Assembly (NCBI RefSeq): GCF_021172065.1
Contig: NZ_CP087880.1
Span: forward strand, 2,394,583 to 2,458,582
DNA from: Pseudocitrobacter corydidari
Lineage (GTDB): Bacteria; Pseudomonadota; Gammaproteobacteria; Enterobacterales; Enterobacteriaceae
Reading direction: 5' to 3'
Length of the DNA stretch: 64,000 nucleotides
Shown here: one piece after another, positions 46,372 to 54,073 of the stretch
How the letters are laid out: every line of letters begins with the position of its first letter
Numbering within the stretch: position 1 is the stretch's first letter
Made by a program: the position numbers and the translations under genes
Notes under the pieces: generated by a model
Told to the model about the DNA's origin: nothing
Seen by the model: the letters and a program-made list of their open reading frames with translations, nothing else
Database searches by the model: none

Positions 46372-46482
46372 ATGTTCGGAATCTACCGCGGACGCCGCCT
46401 GGCGCTGTACATCGCCGCTGCAATCATCGTTGCAACGCTGATCGGCTACAGCACCTATACATTTGTAAAATTACTGGGTTAA
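46372..46482 (+). CDS. 36-residue single-pass membrane peptide
   Basis: ATG 46372 to TAA 46480, beginning MFGIYRGRRLALYIAAAIIV and ending TYTFVKLLG. Good ribosome site GGAGATAAAT (46361-46370). Positively charged start (RGRR) followed by one hydrophobic helix of about 17-20 residues and a short polar tail suggests an inner-membrane peptide with N-in topology. Divergent from the P-type ATPase 211 bases away. Not recognised; it may regulate a transporter, as MgtS or KdpF-type peptides do (inference only). Confidence 0.6.
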   Translation: MFGIYRGRRLALYIAAAIIVATLIGYSTYTFVKLLG

Positions 46483-46660
46483 ACATGACGATTATTTACG
46501 TAAATTAGCGTTCATTTAAACCCAAGAATATTTATTTAATTCATCTACGAATTAATACGTAGTGGTTGTTTTTTATATTTTAAAATATGTTTGCCAAGAG
46601 TTATTGCGTTATGCCGCCTATTGCCGGAAAATATGGTTTTTAACTTAAGATTAACATCGC

Positions 46661-46906
46661 ATGAAACACCCGCTCGAAACCCTGATTTCTGCCGCCGGTA
46701 TTTTGCTTATGGCACTCCTCTCTTGCCTGCTGCTACCGGCGCCCTCTCTCGGCTTAACGCTGGCGCAAAAACTGGTCGACACCTTCCATTTGATGGATCT
46801 CGACCAGTTCTATACCCTGCTGTTTTGCCTGTGGTTCTTAGTGCTTGGCGCTGTAGAGTACTTTGTTCTGCGTTACGTCTGGCGTCGCTGGTTTGCCGTG
46901 CGCTAA
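46661..46906 (+). CDS. ybdJ: YbdJ, DUF1158 membrane protein
   Basis: 81 aa, two predicted membrane helices. It begins MKHPLETLISAAGILLMALL and contains FHLMDLDQFYTLLFCLWFLVLGA (in parts) and RYVWRRWF. Near identical in pattern to E. coli YbdJ (function unknown), which lies between ybdK and ybdF. Its 3' end overlaps by 69 bases the end of the convergent esterase gene. Confidence 0.9.
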   Translation: MKHPLETLISAAGILLMALLSCLLLPAPSLGLTLAQKLVDTFHLMDLDQFYTLLFCLWFLVLGAVEYFVLRYVWRRWFAVR

Positions 46907-48460
46907 GCCGGTTAAATCACGCAACCCCAGCACCAGCGCTTCACTCCATCCGGCGTAATCGTGGCCGCTGGATGATGCATGAAAACTGACCGGATACCCT
47001 TTCTCTCGCAGTACCTTCTCAAAAGCCAGCGTGTGGCGATAGTTGCCGCCGCCGGGCCCGCTGCTCTCAAACTGCCCGGCCTGTAACCAGAAGCGTAATG
47101 GGTAGCGCGGCGACTGCGCATATTGCCGGGCGAGCCAGTTCACCGGTTCGCCTTTCGGCGTCCACCAGTAAGAGCCCGAGAGGCTCAGCACATTGCCAAA
47201 CAGACGCGGATAGCGCAGCGCAACCCATGAGGAGGCCAGCCCACCGTAGCTCGACCCGGCCAGAATCGTTTTCTGCCGCGCAAGCGTAATGCCCTGGCGT
47301 TGCAGGAACGGCACCAGTTCATGCGCCATAAAATCCGCAAAATGGGGATTAGGCGGCAGCTCTTTTCCGCGTCTTGCGTGGTCCAGGCTATCAATGAAAA
47401 CAATATTAATCGGCGGCAGCAGATGACGGGCTATCAGGCCATCCAGCACGTTAGCGGTGCGATACTCATCCTGCCAGTTTTGCCCATCAAACATAAACAG
47501 CGTCCAGCGTGCGGGCTGCGCGACGCGGGGGCGATAGATTTTGATTTCGCGGCTGTTGCCAAGATGATGGCTACTCAACGAATGGCGCGTCAGGCTGCCA
47601 TAGCGGATCGGCTGCGCCATGCGTTGTGCGGAGAAATAACGGGAAGCTGGCAGCGCCAGTAGAGAAAAGCGGTTCCAGCGATCGAGGTTTACTGGGCTCA
47701 GCGTCAGCGGATTGAGCGGATCCGCCTGCGCGCTGACCTGAATGGCGCGCTGTTGCTCGCGTAAACTCCCCGCGACTTTCGGTACATCCGGGGCGAGCTT
47801 GTACTGCATCAGCGTATCGGCAGGCACGATGTAACTGCGAAACCAGACGTCCGACTGCCCTAAGCGAAACAGCGCATCATGATCGCCGCCGGGCGAGCCC
47901 AACAGATAAACATTGCTACGCGCGCCGCGCCACAGAAAGGTTACCCGCTTATGCTGCGCGTCGACTGGCTCCACCATCGGCGTACCTTCCTGTTGGCGAG
48001 CCCGCCAGAACGCGTCAGTATTCCCGCCAGCGGCAAGTTCACGTGAGAGTTTTTGTAGCTGCGGGCTAGCGGGTGATTGCTGTTCTTCCACCGCCAGCGC
48101 GTGAGTTTCATTGATTTGCCACTGGAAATGCCAGGCCGAGCCGGCTTCGCCGTGTAATACCAGCGAAGAGGCCTGTTTAACAGGCAGAGAAAACAGCAAC
48201 ATATGCTGCCCATCAGCCGGGCCACCGGAAACCAGCGTGCGGATAGCCCGATTCTGCTCATCCAGCAATCGGGCATCGGTCACGCCCGATAAGCGCGCCG
48301 AGACATAATTCTCCCCCAGCGTCGGCAGAGTAAAACAAACCTCGCCGCTGGCATCAAACTTGCCCTTCTGCTCGCCCCGGTTGGGAGAGGTTTCACACTC
48401 CATCGCCGAGGCAGGCAGCGCCGTCAGCCCAATCAGTAATCCACTCCACGCCAGTTTCAT
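46838..48460 (-). CDS. Second enterochelin-esterase-like protein, probably periplasmic
   Basis: 540 aa. Signal peptide MKLAWSGLLIGLTALPASA. An N-terminal pre-domain (SGEVCFTLPTLGENYVSARL) is followed by a Fes-type domain (VTFLWRGARSNVYLLGSPGG) and an alpha/beta-hydrolase of the Fes/IroD/IroE family. Nucleophile in ILAGSSYGGLASSWVALRYP; SGSYWWTPKG; catalytic His in SSSGHDYAGWSEAL. ATG 48460 is chosen because it starts the signal peptide; the TTG at 48493 is rejected. Export suggests hydrolysis of ferric catecholate siderophores in the periplasm, as with IroE or PfeE (inference). A Fur-like box lies 41 bases upstream. Its last codons overlap ybdJ. Confidence 0.82.
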   Translation of the reverse strand: MKLAWSGLLIGLTALPASAMECETSPNRGEQKGKFDASGEVCFTLPTLGENYVSARLSGVTDARLLDEQNRAIRTLVSGGPADGQHMLLFSLPVKQASSLVLHGEAGSAWHFQWQINETHALAVEEQQSPASPQLQKLSRELAAGGNTDAFWRARQQEGTPMVEPVDAQHKRVTFLWRGARSNVYLLGSPGGDHDALFRLGQSDVWFRSYIVPADTLMQYKLAPDVPKVAGSLREQQRAIQVSAQADPLNPLTLSPVNLDRWNRFSLLALPASRYFSAQRMAQPIRYGSLTRHSLSSHHLGNSREIKIYRPRVAQPARWTLFMFDGQNWQDEYRTANVLDGLIARHLLPPINIVFIDSLDHARRGKELPPNPHFADFMAHELVPFLQRQGITLARQKTILAGSSYGGLASSWVALRYPRLFGNVLSLSGSYWWTPKGEPVNWLARQYAQSPRYPLRFWLQAGQFESSGPGGGNYRHTLAFEKVLREKGYPVSFHASSSGHDYAGWSEALVLGLRDLTGLAHGKPATPDVTQNKVLYSAKH

Positions 48461-48501
48461 CGAACACACATTCCCGTTGAAATTTGTTAACAACGCTAAT
48501 G

Positions 48502-48520
48502 CAAATGGGAATTGTTTTCA
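48502..48520. promoter_or_regulatory. Fur-like box upstream of the second esterase
   Basis: GCAAATGGGAATTGTTTTC matches 12 of 19 Fur consensus positions and lies 41 bases upstream of the start codon, where a promoter is expected. Weaker than the fepD box. Confidence 0.55.
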
Positions 48521-48553
48521 ATAGGTGAGGTGAGACCAGGTAAGGGTTGTGTC

Positions 48554-48586
48554 CCCTCACCCCGGCCCTCTCCCGCAGGGAGAGGG
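48554..48586. repeat. Repeated hairpin copy (left of the IS element)
   Basis: CCCTCACCCCGGCCCTCTCC followed by CGCAGGGAGAGGG: the same family as 7184-7227, here with the GGGTGAGGG arm missing. Confidence 0.65.
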
Positions 48587-48636
48587 AGAAAACCGCACAT
48601 GCCTCACCACCAGCACAATCGGTTCCCTCTCCCTGC

Positions 48637-48641
48637 GGGAG
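48637..48641. repeat. Target-site duplication, left copy (GGGAG)
   Basis: Direct repeat of 49927-49931 immediately outside the left inverted repeat of the IS481-family element. Confidence 0.8.
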
Positions 48642-49926
48642 TGTACGGTCCGGGGACATGGTTAACACTTGTTCGGGGACATGGTAGACACTTACAACTA
48701 AGGCATAAGAACCCGTTTATGGAGTCGCTTATGCCCTGGGATGCGAGAGATACCATGTCATTACGTTCCGAGTTTGTTCTGTTCGCCTCACAAGACGGGG
48801 CGAACATCCGTTCCCTCTGCCGTCACTACGGCATTTCTCCCGCCACCGGTTACAAGTGGCTTCGTCGCTGGGCTGAGGAAGGCGCATCCGGTCTTCTGGA
48901 CCGTCCCCGCGTACCTCATCACTCTCCCAACCGTTCTCCGGATGATATCACTGACCTGCTGCGCATCGCCCATGCCCGTCATGAGCGCTGGGGTGCCCGC
49001 AAGATAAAGCGCTGGCTCGAAGACCAGGGACACCGTATGCCCGCCTTCAGCACCGTCCATAACCTGATGGCCCGTCATGGTCTGCTACCGGGCACGGCTC
49101 CGGGCATTCCGGCCACAGGGCGCTTCGAACATGACGCGCCGAACCGACTCTGGCAGATGGATTTTAAGGGCCACTTCCCCTTCGGTGGGGGCCGCTGCCA
49201 TCCGCTCACCCTGCTGGACGACCACTCTCGTTTCTCCCTGTGTCTGGCACCCTGCACCGATGAACGCCGTGAGACCGTGCAGCAGCAGCTGGTCAGCGTG
49301 TTTGAACGCTACGGGCTGCCAGACCGGATGACGATGGACAACGGCTCACCGTGGGGCGACACCACTGGCACCTGGACGGCACTGGAGCTGTGGCTGATGC
49401 GCCAGGGTATCCGGGTGGGCCATTCCCGGCCATACCATCCGCAGACACAGGGCAAGCTGGAACGTTTTCACCGCAGCCTGAAGGCGGAAGTACTGCAGGG
49501 TAAGTGGTTCACAGACAGCGGTGAGCTGCAGCGTGCTTTCGACCACTGGCGTACGGTGTATAACCTTGAACGGCCCCATGAAGCCCTGGGTATGGCCGTT
49601 CCGGCCTCGCGGTATCAGCCGTCTGCAAGGCAGTACAGCGACAGCATTACGCCACCGGAATATGATGAAGGGGTGATGGTGAGGAAGGTCGATATCAGCG
49701 GGAAGCTGAGCATAAAAGGTATCAGTCTGAAGGCAGGCAATGCGTTCAGGGGAGAGCGGGTCGGGCTGAAGGAGACGCAGGAGGATGGCTGCTATGAAGT
49801 GTGGTGGTACAGTACAAAAGTGGGGGAGATCGACCTGAAGAAAAGGTCGATCTCCATGGGTAAAGGATGTTAAAAAGTGTTCACCATGTCCCCGAACACC
49901 TGTCTACCATGTCCCCGGACCGTACA
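48642..49926 (+). mobile_element. IS481-family insertion sequence, 1285 bp, intact
   Basis: Bounded by a perfect 20-bp inverted repeat, TGTACGGTCCGGGGACATGG (48642-48661) and its complement at 49907-49926, and flanked by the 5-bp duplication GGGAG. Each end carries a second copy of the CGGGGACATGGT unit about 24 bases further in (48674-48685 at the left end), so the transposase probably sees two sites per end. One intact transposase gene fills the element. Clean ends and a full ORF suggest recent arrival. Exact IS name not assigned. Confidence 0.92.
48731..49873 (+). CDS. IS481-family transposase
   Basis: 380-aa DDE transposase. N-terminal HTH (FASQDGANIRSLCRHYGISPA; split FASQDGANIRSLC and RHYGISPATGYKWLRRW), then the integrase core with catalytic Asp in RLWQMDFKGHF, Asp in RMTMDNGSPWGD and Glu in QGKLERFHRSLKAEV. 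ATG 48731 is preceded by GGAG (48721-48724); an ATG at 48719 is possible. C-terminal extension past the core (about 60 residues, KVDISGKLSIKGISLKAGNA) is typical of IS481. Confidence 0.93.
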   Translation: MPWDARDTMSLRSEFVLFASQDGANIRSLCRHYGISPATGYKWLRRWAEEGASGLLDRPRVPHHSPNRSPDDITDLLRIAHARHERWGARKIKRWLEDQGHRMPAFSTVHNLMARHGLLPGTAPGIPATGRFEHDAPNRLWQMDFKGHFPFGGGRCHPLTLLDDHSRFSLCLAPCTDERRETVQQQLVSVFERYGLPDRMTMDNGSPWGDTTGTWTALELWLMRQGIRVGHSRPYHPQTQGKLERFHRSLKAEVLQGKWFTDSGELQRAFDHWRTVYNLERPHEALGMAVPASRYQPSARQYSDSITPPEYDEGVMVRKVDISGKLSIKGISLKAGNAFRGERVGLKETQEDGCYEVWWYSTKVGEIDLKKRSISMGKGC

Positions 49927-49931
49927 GGGAG
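49927..49931. repeat. Target-site duplication, right copy (GGGAG)
   Basis: Matches 48637-48641 and directly follows the right inverted repeat. Confidence 0.8.
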
Positions 49932-49969
49932 AGGGTTAGGGTGAGGGGGAAAAAGGCCGCACCCCGACC

Positions 49970-50314
49970 CTAATGCATCTGGCTACAATAATTCTCCCGA
50001 CGATACGCGCCCGGTGACTGGTTAAACGTGCGGGTGAAAACGCGGGTAAATGTCTGCTGCGAATCGAAGCCATATTTCAGACAAATATCATACACGCGCT
50101 GATTGGTCGTCCGCAGTTCCTGCGCTGCCAGGCTGAGTTTGCGCTGGCGTATATAGCGCCCCAGACTCTCGCCTTTGTACTGCAAAAAGAGTCGTTGCAG
50201 GTGCCATTTTGAGTAGCCCGCGTGACGTGCGATATCGTCAATGCGAAGCGGTTGGTGCAGGTTGTCATCGATCCACTCAACGATAGTGTCGATAACCTGA
50301 GCGGAAATAGTCAT
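49970..50314 (-). CDS. ramA: RamA, AraC/XylS-family multidrug-resistance activator
   Basis: 114 aa, MarA/SoxS/Rob class activator of acrAB-tolC and porin control. It begins MTISAQVIDTIVEWIDDNLH, the characteristic RamA start, with two HTH motifs: DDIARHAGYSKWHLQRLFLQ and DICLKYGFDSQQTFTRVF. In Salmonella, Klebsiella and Enterobacter RamR represses it. Ribosome site GGAGAGGGAAGC. It lies 37 bases downstream of romA, so it is read at least partly from the romA promoter. Full-length and no disruption seen. Confidence 0.97.
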   Translation of the reverse strand: MTISAQVIDTIVEWIDDNLHQPLRIDDIARHAGYSKWHLQRLFLQYKGESLGRYIRQRKLSLAAQELRTTNQRVYDICLKYGFDSQQTFTRVFTRTFNQSPGAYRRENYCSQMH

Positions 50315-50351
50315 GCTTCCCTCTCCTTCTTTTTTTTATTACTGCTGGTGA

Positions 50352-51452
50352 TTATTCCCACCAGGCCCGGAATTGTTGTGTACGGTTGGCAAGTTCTACC
50401 TGCTCGCCCTGCATCGGCGTCAGCAGGCGATAAGCCTTGCCTTTACTGGCTTGCGCAAGCCGCTTGTACGGGTCATCCCACGTGTGCTTCGCCAGCACAA
50501 AGCGCCCGGAATGGCCCGGCAGCACGGCAGCGGCGTGCAGGTCAACGGCGGCCTGGGCTGTCTCCTCAGGATGCATATGGATGTAGCGCCAGTCCTGGTC
50601 ATACTGACCATTTTCCAGAATCGCGACATCGACAAAACCAAACTGCTGACCAATGGCTTTGAAGTGCGGCCCGTAGCCAGAATCACCGCTGTAGTAAATT
50701 TTTCGCTGCGGCGTGACGAACATAAAGCTGGCCCAAAGGGTCTGGTTGCGCTTAATACCGCGCCCGGAGAAATGCCGTGCGGGCAGCACGTGCACGCTGA
50801 GCGACGGGCTGATCTCAACCTGTTCCTGCCAGTCTGCCTCGGTCACCCGCTCCTCATTCATTCCCCAGTAACGCAGATGCGATCCTACGCCCAGCGGGAC
50901 CACCGCCCTTTTTACCTTTGGGATCAGCGCTTTAATCGTCGCGTAATCCAGATGGTCGTAATGATCGTGCGAGATAATCAACAGGTCGATTTCCGGCATG
51001 TTTTTCGCGTGCCATGGATAGTCACCGGCAAACGCTTTATTCAGAAACGAGAACGGTGCGGCGTAGCTGCTGAATACCGGATCGATCAGAATGCGTTTCC
51101 CGGCCAGTTGCAGGTACCACGATGAATGGCCCAGCCAAACCGTGACGTCTTCCTGCAACGGAATATTTGCCAGATCGGTGGCGACCATCGGCAGCGGCTG
51201 CGCCGGACGCGCGTTCTCGCGTTTGACCGTCAGAAACTCCCACCAGGCCACCAGCATGTTTTTGTCGCTGGTAAACCCCGGCGTCGGCAGCTGATTGTTA
51301 AACACACCGTCGCGGTAGTTTGGCGACGCCTCTACCCGGCTTTTTTCTGCCCCCTGCGGAGCCTGGCCGAAACCGGCATTCAGAACAAAAGGCAGACTCG
51401 CTGCGGATGCAATAAGCATGATGACAACCACACTGATGATGAAAGGTTTCAT
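50352..51452 (-). CDS. romA: RomA, MBL-fold metallo-hydrolase of the ram locus
   Basis: 366-aa metallo-beta-lactamase-fold protein with an N-terminal hydrophobic segment (MKPFIISVVVIMLIASAASL) that is a signal anchor or peptide. Metal ligands in LLIISHDHYDHLDYATI, with later His in VLPARHFSGRG, IYYSGDSGYG and HMHPEE; related to NAPE-PLD/UlaG-like lactonases. Known as romA in Klebsiella and Enterobacter, first described as affecting outer-membrane proteins; enzymatic role not firmly known. ATG 51476 (eight residues longer) is a possible alternative start. Cotranscribed with ramA. Confidence 0.9.
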   Translation of the reverse strand: MKPFIISVVVIMLIASAASLPFVLNAGFGQAPQGAEKSRVEASPNYRDGVFNNQLPTPGFTSDKNMLVAWWEFLTVKRENARPAQPLPMVATDLANIPLQEDVTVWLGHSSWYLQLAGKRILIDPVFSSYAAPFSFLNKAFAGDYPWHAKNMPEIDLLIISHDHYDHLDYATIKALIPKVKRAVVPLGVGSHLRYWGMNEERVTEADWQEQVEISPSLSVHVLPARHFSGRGIKRNQTLWASFMFVTPQRKIYYSGDSGYGPHFKAIGQQFGFVDVAILENGQYDQDWRYIHMHPEETAQAAVDLHAAAVLPGHSGRFVLAKHTWDDPYKRLAQASKGKAYRLLTPMQGEQVELANRTQQFRAWWE

Positions 51453-51502
51453 TTCCTGACCAGACAGATGCCTCATCCTGAGGCAGCGTGAAAAACTTGA
51501 TT

Positions 51503-51522
51503 ATGAGTGAGTAGGCACTCAT
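51503..51522. promoter_or_regulatory. RamR operator overlapping the romA-ramA -10 box
   Basis: ATGAGTG-N6-CACTCAT, a perfect copy of the RamR-binding palindrome described in Salmonella. On the minus strand TATAAT (51526-51521) overlaps its right arm, and TTGACG (51550-51545) 18 bases upstream is a good -35. RamR bound here would block the promoter. ramR begins 118 bases to the right. Confidence 0.92.
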
Positions 51523-51550
51523 TATAGAGAGAGGGAGAAAAAATCGTCAA
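51521..51550 (-). promoter_or_regulatory. Sigma-70 promoter of romA-ramA
   Basis: TTGACG (51550-51545), 18-base spacer, TATAAT (51526-51521). Near-consensus, with the RamR operator over the -10. Confidence 0.8.
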
Positions 51551-51640
51551 GCCGATTTTCGAATTTTGACCTGCCTCGTTGAAGTGAGGCCGGGTTGCGT
51601 GTTTCAATCTCTTCTTTTGTTCGCAGTGAGGTAAAGTGTA

Positions 51641-52219
51641 GTGGCTCGTCCCAAGAGTGAAGATAAAAAGCAGGCGTTACTGGATGCCGCAACGGTGGCT
51701 TTTGCCCAATCCGGCATTGCTGCCTCAACGGCGCTGATCGCCCGCAACGCGGGAGTCGCTGAAGGCACCCTGTTCCGCTATTTTGCCACCAAGGACGATC
51801 TGCTTAATGCACTTTACCTGCATCTGAAATACGACCTTTGCCAGGCGATGATTGCCGGGCTTAGCGAGTCTGAAGCGCCGAAAGAGGTGATTCACAGTAT
51901 CTGGAACAGTTACATCGACTGGGGCGTGCGTAATCCGGTCGGCAACCGCGCGATGCGTCGTATGTCGATGAGTGAGAAGATCACCGAAGAGACAAAACAC
52001 CAGGTGAAAGAGATGTTCCCGGAACTCAACCGCCTGTGCCAGCGTTCGGTGCGCCCGGTTTACCTGTCCGGCGAGTTCGAAACCTTCGGCGATGCGCTGT
52101 TCCTTTCGCTGGCGGAAGCCACCATTGAATTTGCCAGCCAGCAGCCCGCGCGTGCAGATAAACTCAAAGCGCTGGGTTTCGAAGCGATGTGGCGCGCACT
52201 GGCCGAGGAAAAGCCTTAA
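51641..52219 (+). CDS. ramR: RamR, TetR-family repressor of romA-ramA
   Basis: 192 aa. HTH in [30 protein letters not shown] (given as [19 protein letters not shown]). Starts [20 protein letters not shown] with a GTG at 51641 and GAGG at 51628-51631. Binds the palindrome at 51503-51522; mutations in ramR derepress ramA and raise multidrug resistance in Salmonella and Klebsiella. The reading frame here is intact. Confidence 0.95.
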   Translation: MARPKSEDKKQALLDAATVAFAQSGIAASTALIARNAGVAEGTLFRYFATKDDLLNALYLHLKYDLCQAMIAGLSESEAPKEVIHSIWNSYIDWGVRNPVGNRAMRRMSMSEKITEETKHQVKEMFPELNRLCQRSVRPVYLSGEFETFGDALFLSLAEATIEFASQQPARADKLKALGFEAMWRALAEEKP

Positions 52220-52350
52220 CGTCATCCGCCAGATAGCGGATTCCCCCATGTTGACAGCACGATATTCTGAAAATTAAAAAGCTGCGGCCATTTTGCCGCA
52301 GACTGTTTTATAGTAGACCCTCTTCTCATCATCATGAAATCAGGGTCATT

Positions 52351-53532
52351 ATGTTCGAACATCAGCTGGCATCGCGCGCCACAGGGCTGAAACCTTCCGC
52401 CGTCCGCGAACTCCTCAAACACAGCAAACTGCCTGGCGTTATCTCGCTCGGCGGCGGTATTCCTGCGCCAGAACTGTTTGATAACGAAGGTATTCAACTC
52501 GCGGTACAGCAGGTTATGGCGTCACAATTCCAGGAAGCGATGCAGTACAGCCTGAGCGAAGGTTACCCGCCGCTGCGTCAGGCGATTGCCGATATTTGTC
52601 GCCAGCGCGGCGTGGCCTGCGACGCGTCACAGGTTTACATCACCTCCGGCTCTCAGCAGTCGCTGGATATTGTCGCCCGCACGCTGCTTAACCCTGGCGA
52701 TGTGGTGGTCGTCGAACGCCCAACTTACCTGGCAGCGTTGCAGGTCTTCCAGCTGGCGCAGGCTAACATTCAGAGCGTCGATACCGACGAAGACGGTATG
52801 CTGGTTGAACAGCTGGCCGATTTAGTGCAAACCAGCCCGGTTAAAGTGGTGTATCTGGTGCCTACCTTTGGCAACCCTGGCGGCAAAACCCTCAGCGAAC
52901 CGCGTCGCCGTCGCCTGGTTGAGCTGGCCAAACAGCACGGTTTTATCATCGTTGAGGACGACCCGTACGGGGAAATCAGTTTTACCGATGAACGCCCGCA
53001 GCCGCTTTATCAACACGCTATGGCGCTCGGCTGCACCGACCAGGTTATCTATACCTCCACCTTTTCCAAAATTCTGGCGCCGGGGATGCGCGTGGGCTGG
53101 CTGGTAATGCCGGAGTGGCTGGCGAGCAAAGCCATTATCGTGAAACAGGCGACCGACCTGCATACCAGCACCCTGTCTCAGCAAATCACCGCACAGTACT
53201 TATCGCTTAATCGTCTGCCCGCACAAATTGCGCTGATCCGCGAAGATTATCGTAAAAAATGCGACACCCTGGCGAGTGCGCTGGAAGCCAAACTGGGCGA
53301 TCATCTTGCCTTCAGCCGTCCGAAAGGTGGGATGTTCCTGTGGGCCCATTTCCGCTACCCGTTCAATGCTACCGAATGGCTGAAAAAGACGCTGGAAAAC
53401 CGCGTGGTCTTTGTACCGGGCGAAGCGTTTTATAACGATGCGCCAGACGTCACGACGCTGCGTCTCTCCTACTCCACCGTGTCCCACGAGGGGTTAGTTG
53501 AGGCGGTCGATCGCCTGGCAAAATCACTGTAA
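52351..53532 (+). CDS. PLP-dependent aminotransferase (2-aminoadipate transaminase-like)
   Basis: 393-aa fold-type I aminotransferase of the LysN/KAT II branch. Features: [56 protein letters not shown]-lysine in [17 protein letters not shown], and C-terminal [11 protein letters not shown]. No HTH, so it is not a MocR regulator. The same gene neighbours ramR and ybdF in Salmonella. Substrate not known. Confidence 0.88.
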   Translation: MFEHQLASRATGLKPSAVRELLKHSKLPGVISLGGGIPAPELFDNEGIQLAVQQVMASQFQEAMQYSLSEGYPPLRQAIADICRQRGVACDASQVYITSGSQQSLDIVARTLLNPGDVVVVERPTYLAALQVFQLAQANIQSVDTDEDGMLVEQLADLVQTSPVKVVYLVPTFGNPGGKTLSEPRRRRLVELAKQHGFIIVEDDPYGEISFTDERPQPLYQHAMALGCTDQVIYTSTFSKILAPGMRVGWLVMPEWLASKAIIVKQATDLHTSTLSQQITAQYLSLNRLPAQIALIREDYRKKCDTLASALEAKLGDHLAFSRPKGGMFLWAHFRYPFNATEWLKKTLENRVVFVPGEAFYNDAPDVTTLRLSYSTVSHEGLVEAVDRLAKSL

Positions 53533-53581
53533 GCGTAACGGGGACGGTACCGCCGTTCCCGTTTTGCACAACGGAGGAGCT

Positions 53582-53950
53582 ATGGACAGTGAAATATTAC
53601 ACGCCAGCGCAAAACGCCTGGCGCTGGAGATGCCGTTTGCCGAGCAGACCTGGCCGTTTGGCCCGGAGTACGATGTGTTCTGTATCGGCGGGAAAATCTT
53701 TATGATCAACCTGTGGACGCGCGGCTTGCCCGTTGTAAATCTCAAGTCAGACCCGGAAATTTCGCTGCTCAATCAGGCTATCTATCCCAGCATCAAACCG
53801 GGATACCATATGAATAAAAAGCACTGGATCTCCGTCTATCCGGGTGATGATATTACGCCTGAGTTACTGGAATCACTGATTACCGATTCATGGGAGCGCG
53901 TTGTCGATAAGTTACCAAAACGCGAGCAAAAACGGTTTCGTCCTCAATGA
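53582..53950 (+). CDS. ybdF: YbdF, MmcQ/YjbR-family protein
   Basis: 122 aa as in E. coli YbdF, with the CyaY-like MmcQ/YjbR fold. Begins [20 protein letters not shown], contains [21 protein letters not shown] and [16 protein letters not shown] 53582 has GGAGGAG at 53573-53579. A role in DNA binding has been suggested for the family, but the function is unknown. Backbone gene before nfsB. Confidence 0.92.
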   Translation: MDSEILHASAKRLALEMPFAEQTWPFGPEYDVFCIGGKIFMINLWTRGLPVVNLKSDPEISLLNQAIYPSIKPGYHMNKKHWISVYPGDDITPELLESLITDSWERVVDKLPKREQKRFRPQ

Positions 53951-54033
53951 TTTTCCGTTTTTATCAATAACTGTTATCGCATTTTTCACACTTCTCAAAT
54001 CGCCCTCTCCGCTGTACCCTTTCCCGACTTAAC

Positions 54034-54056
54034 GCACCGCCTGAGCGGTGCTTTTT
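54034..54056 (+). terminator. Intrinsic terminator between ybdF and nfsB
   Basis: Perfect stem GCACCGC / GCGGTGC with loop CTGA and TTTTT. It ends just 17 bases before the nfsB start, so nfsB is either expressed from a promoter upstream with attenuation or by partial read-through. Confidence 0.8.
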
Positions 54057-54073
54057 ATCATTCAGGAGTTGTT

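Larger units (their letters stand above)
48624..49949. repeat. Repeated hairpin copy interrupted by the IS element
   Basis: Left part TCCCTCTCCCTGCGGGAG (48624-48641) and right part GGGAGAGGGTTAGGGTGAGGG (49927-49947, shown in two arms GGGAGAGGG and GGGTGAGGG). Joining them minus one GGGAG restores a hairpin of the same family as 7184-7227. Confidence 0.75.

Noticed and set aside
52351-53532. MocR/GntR-type regulator
   Set aside because: The N-terminus goes straight into the aminotransferase fold and has no winged-helix domain.
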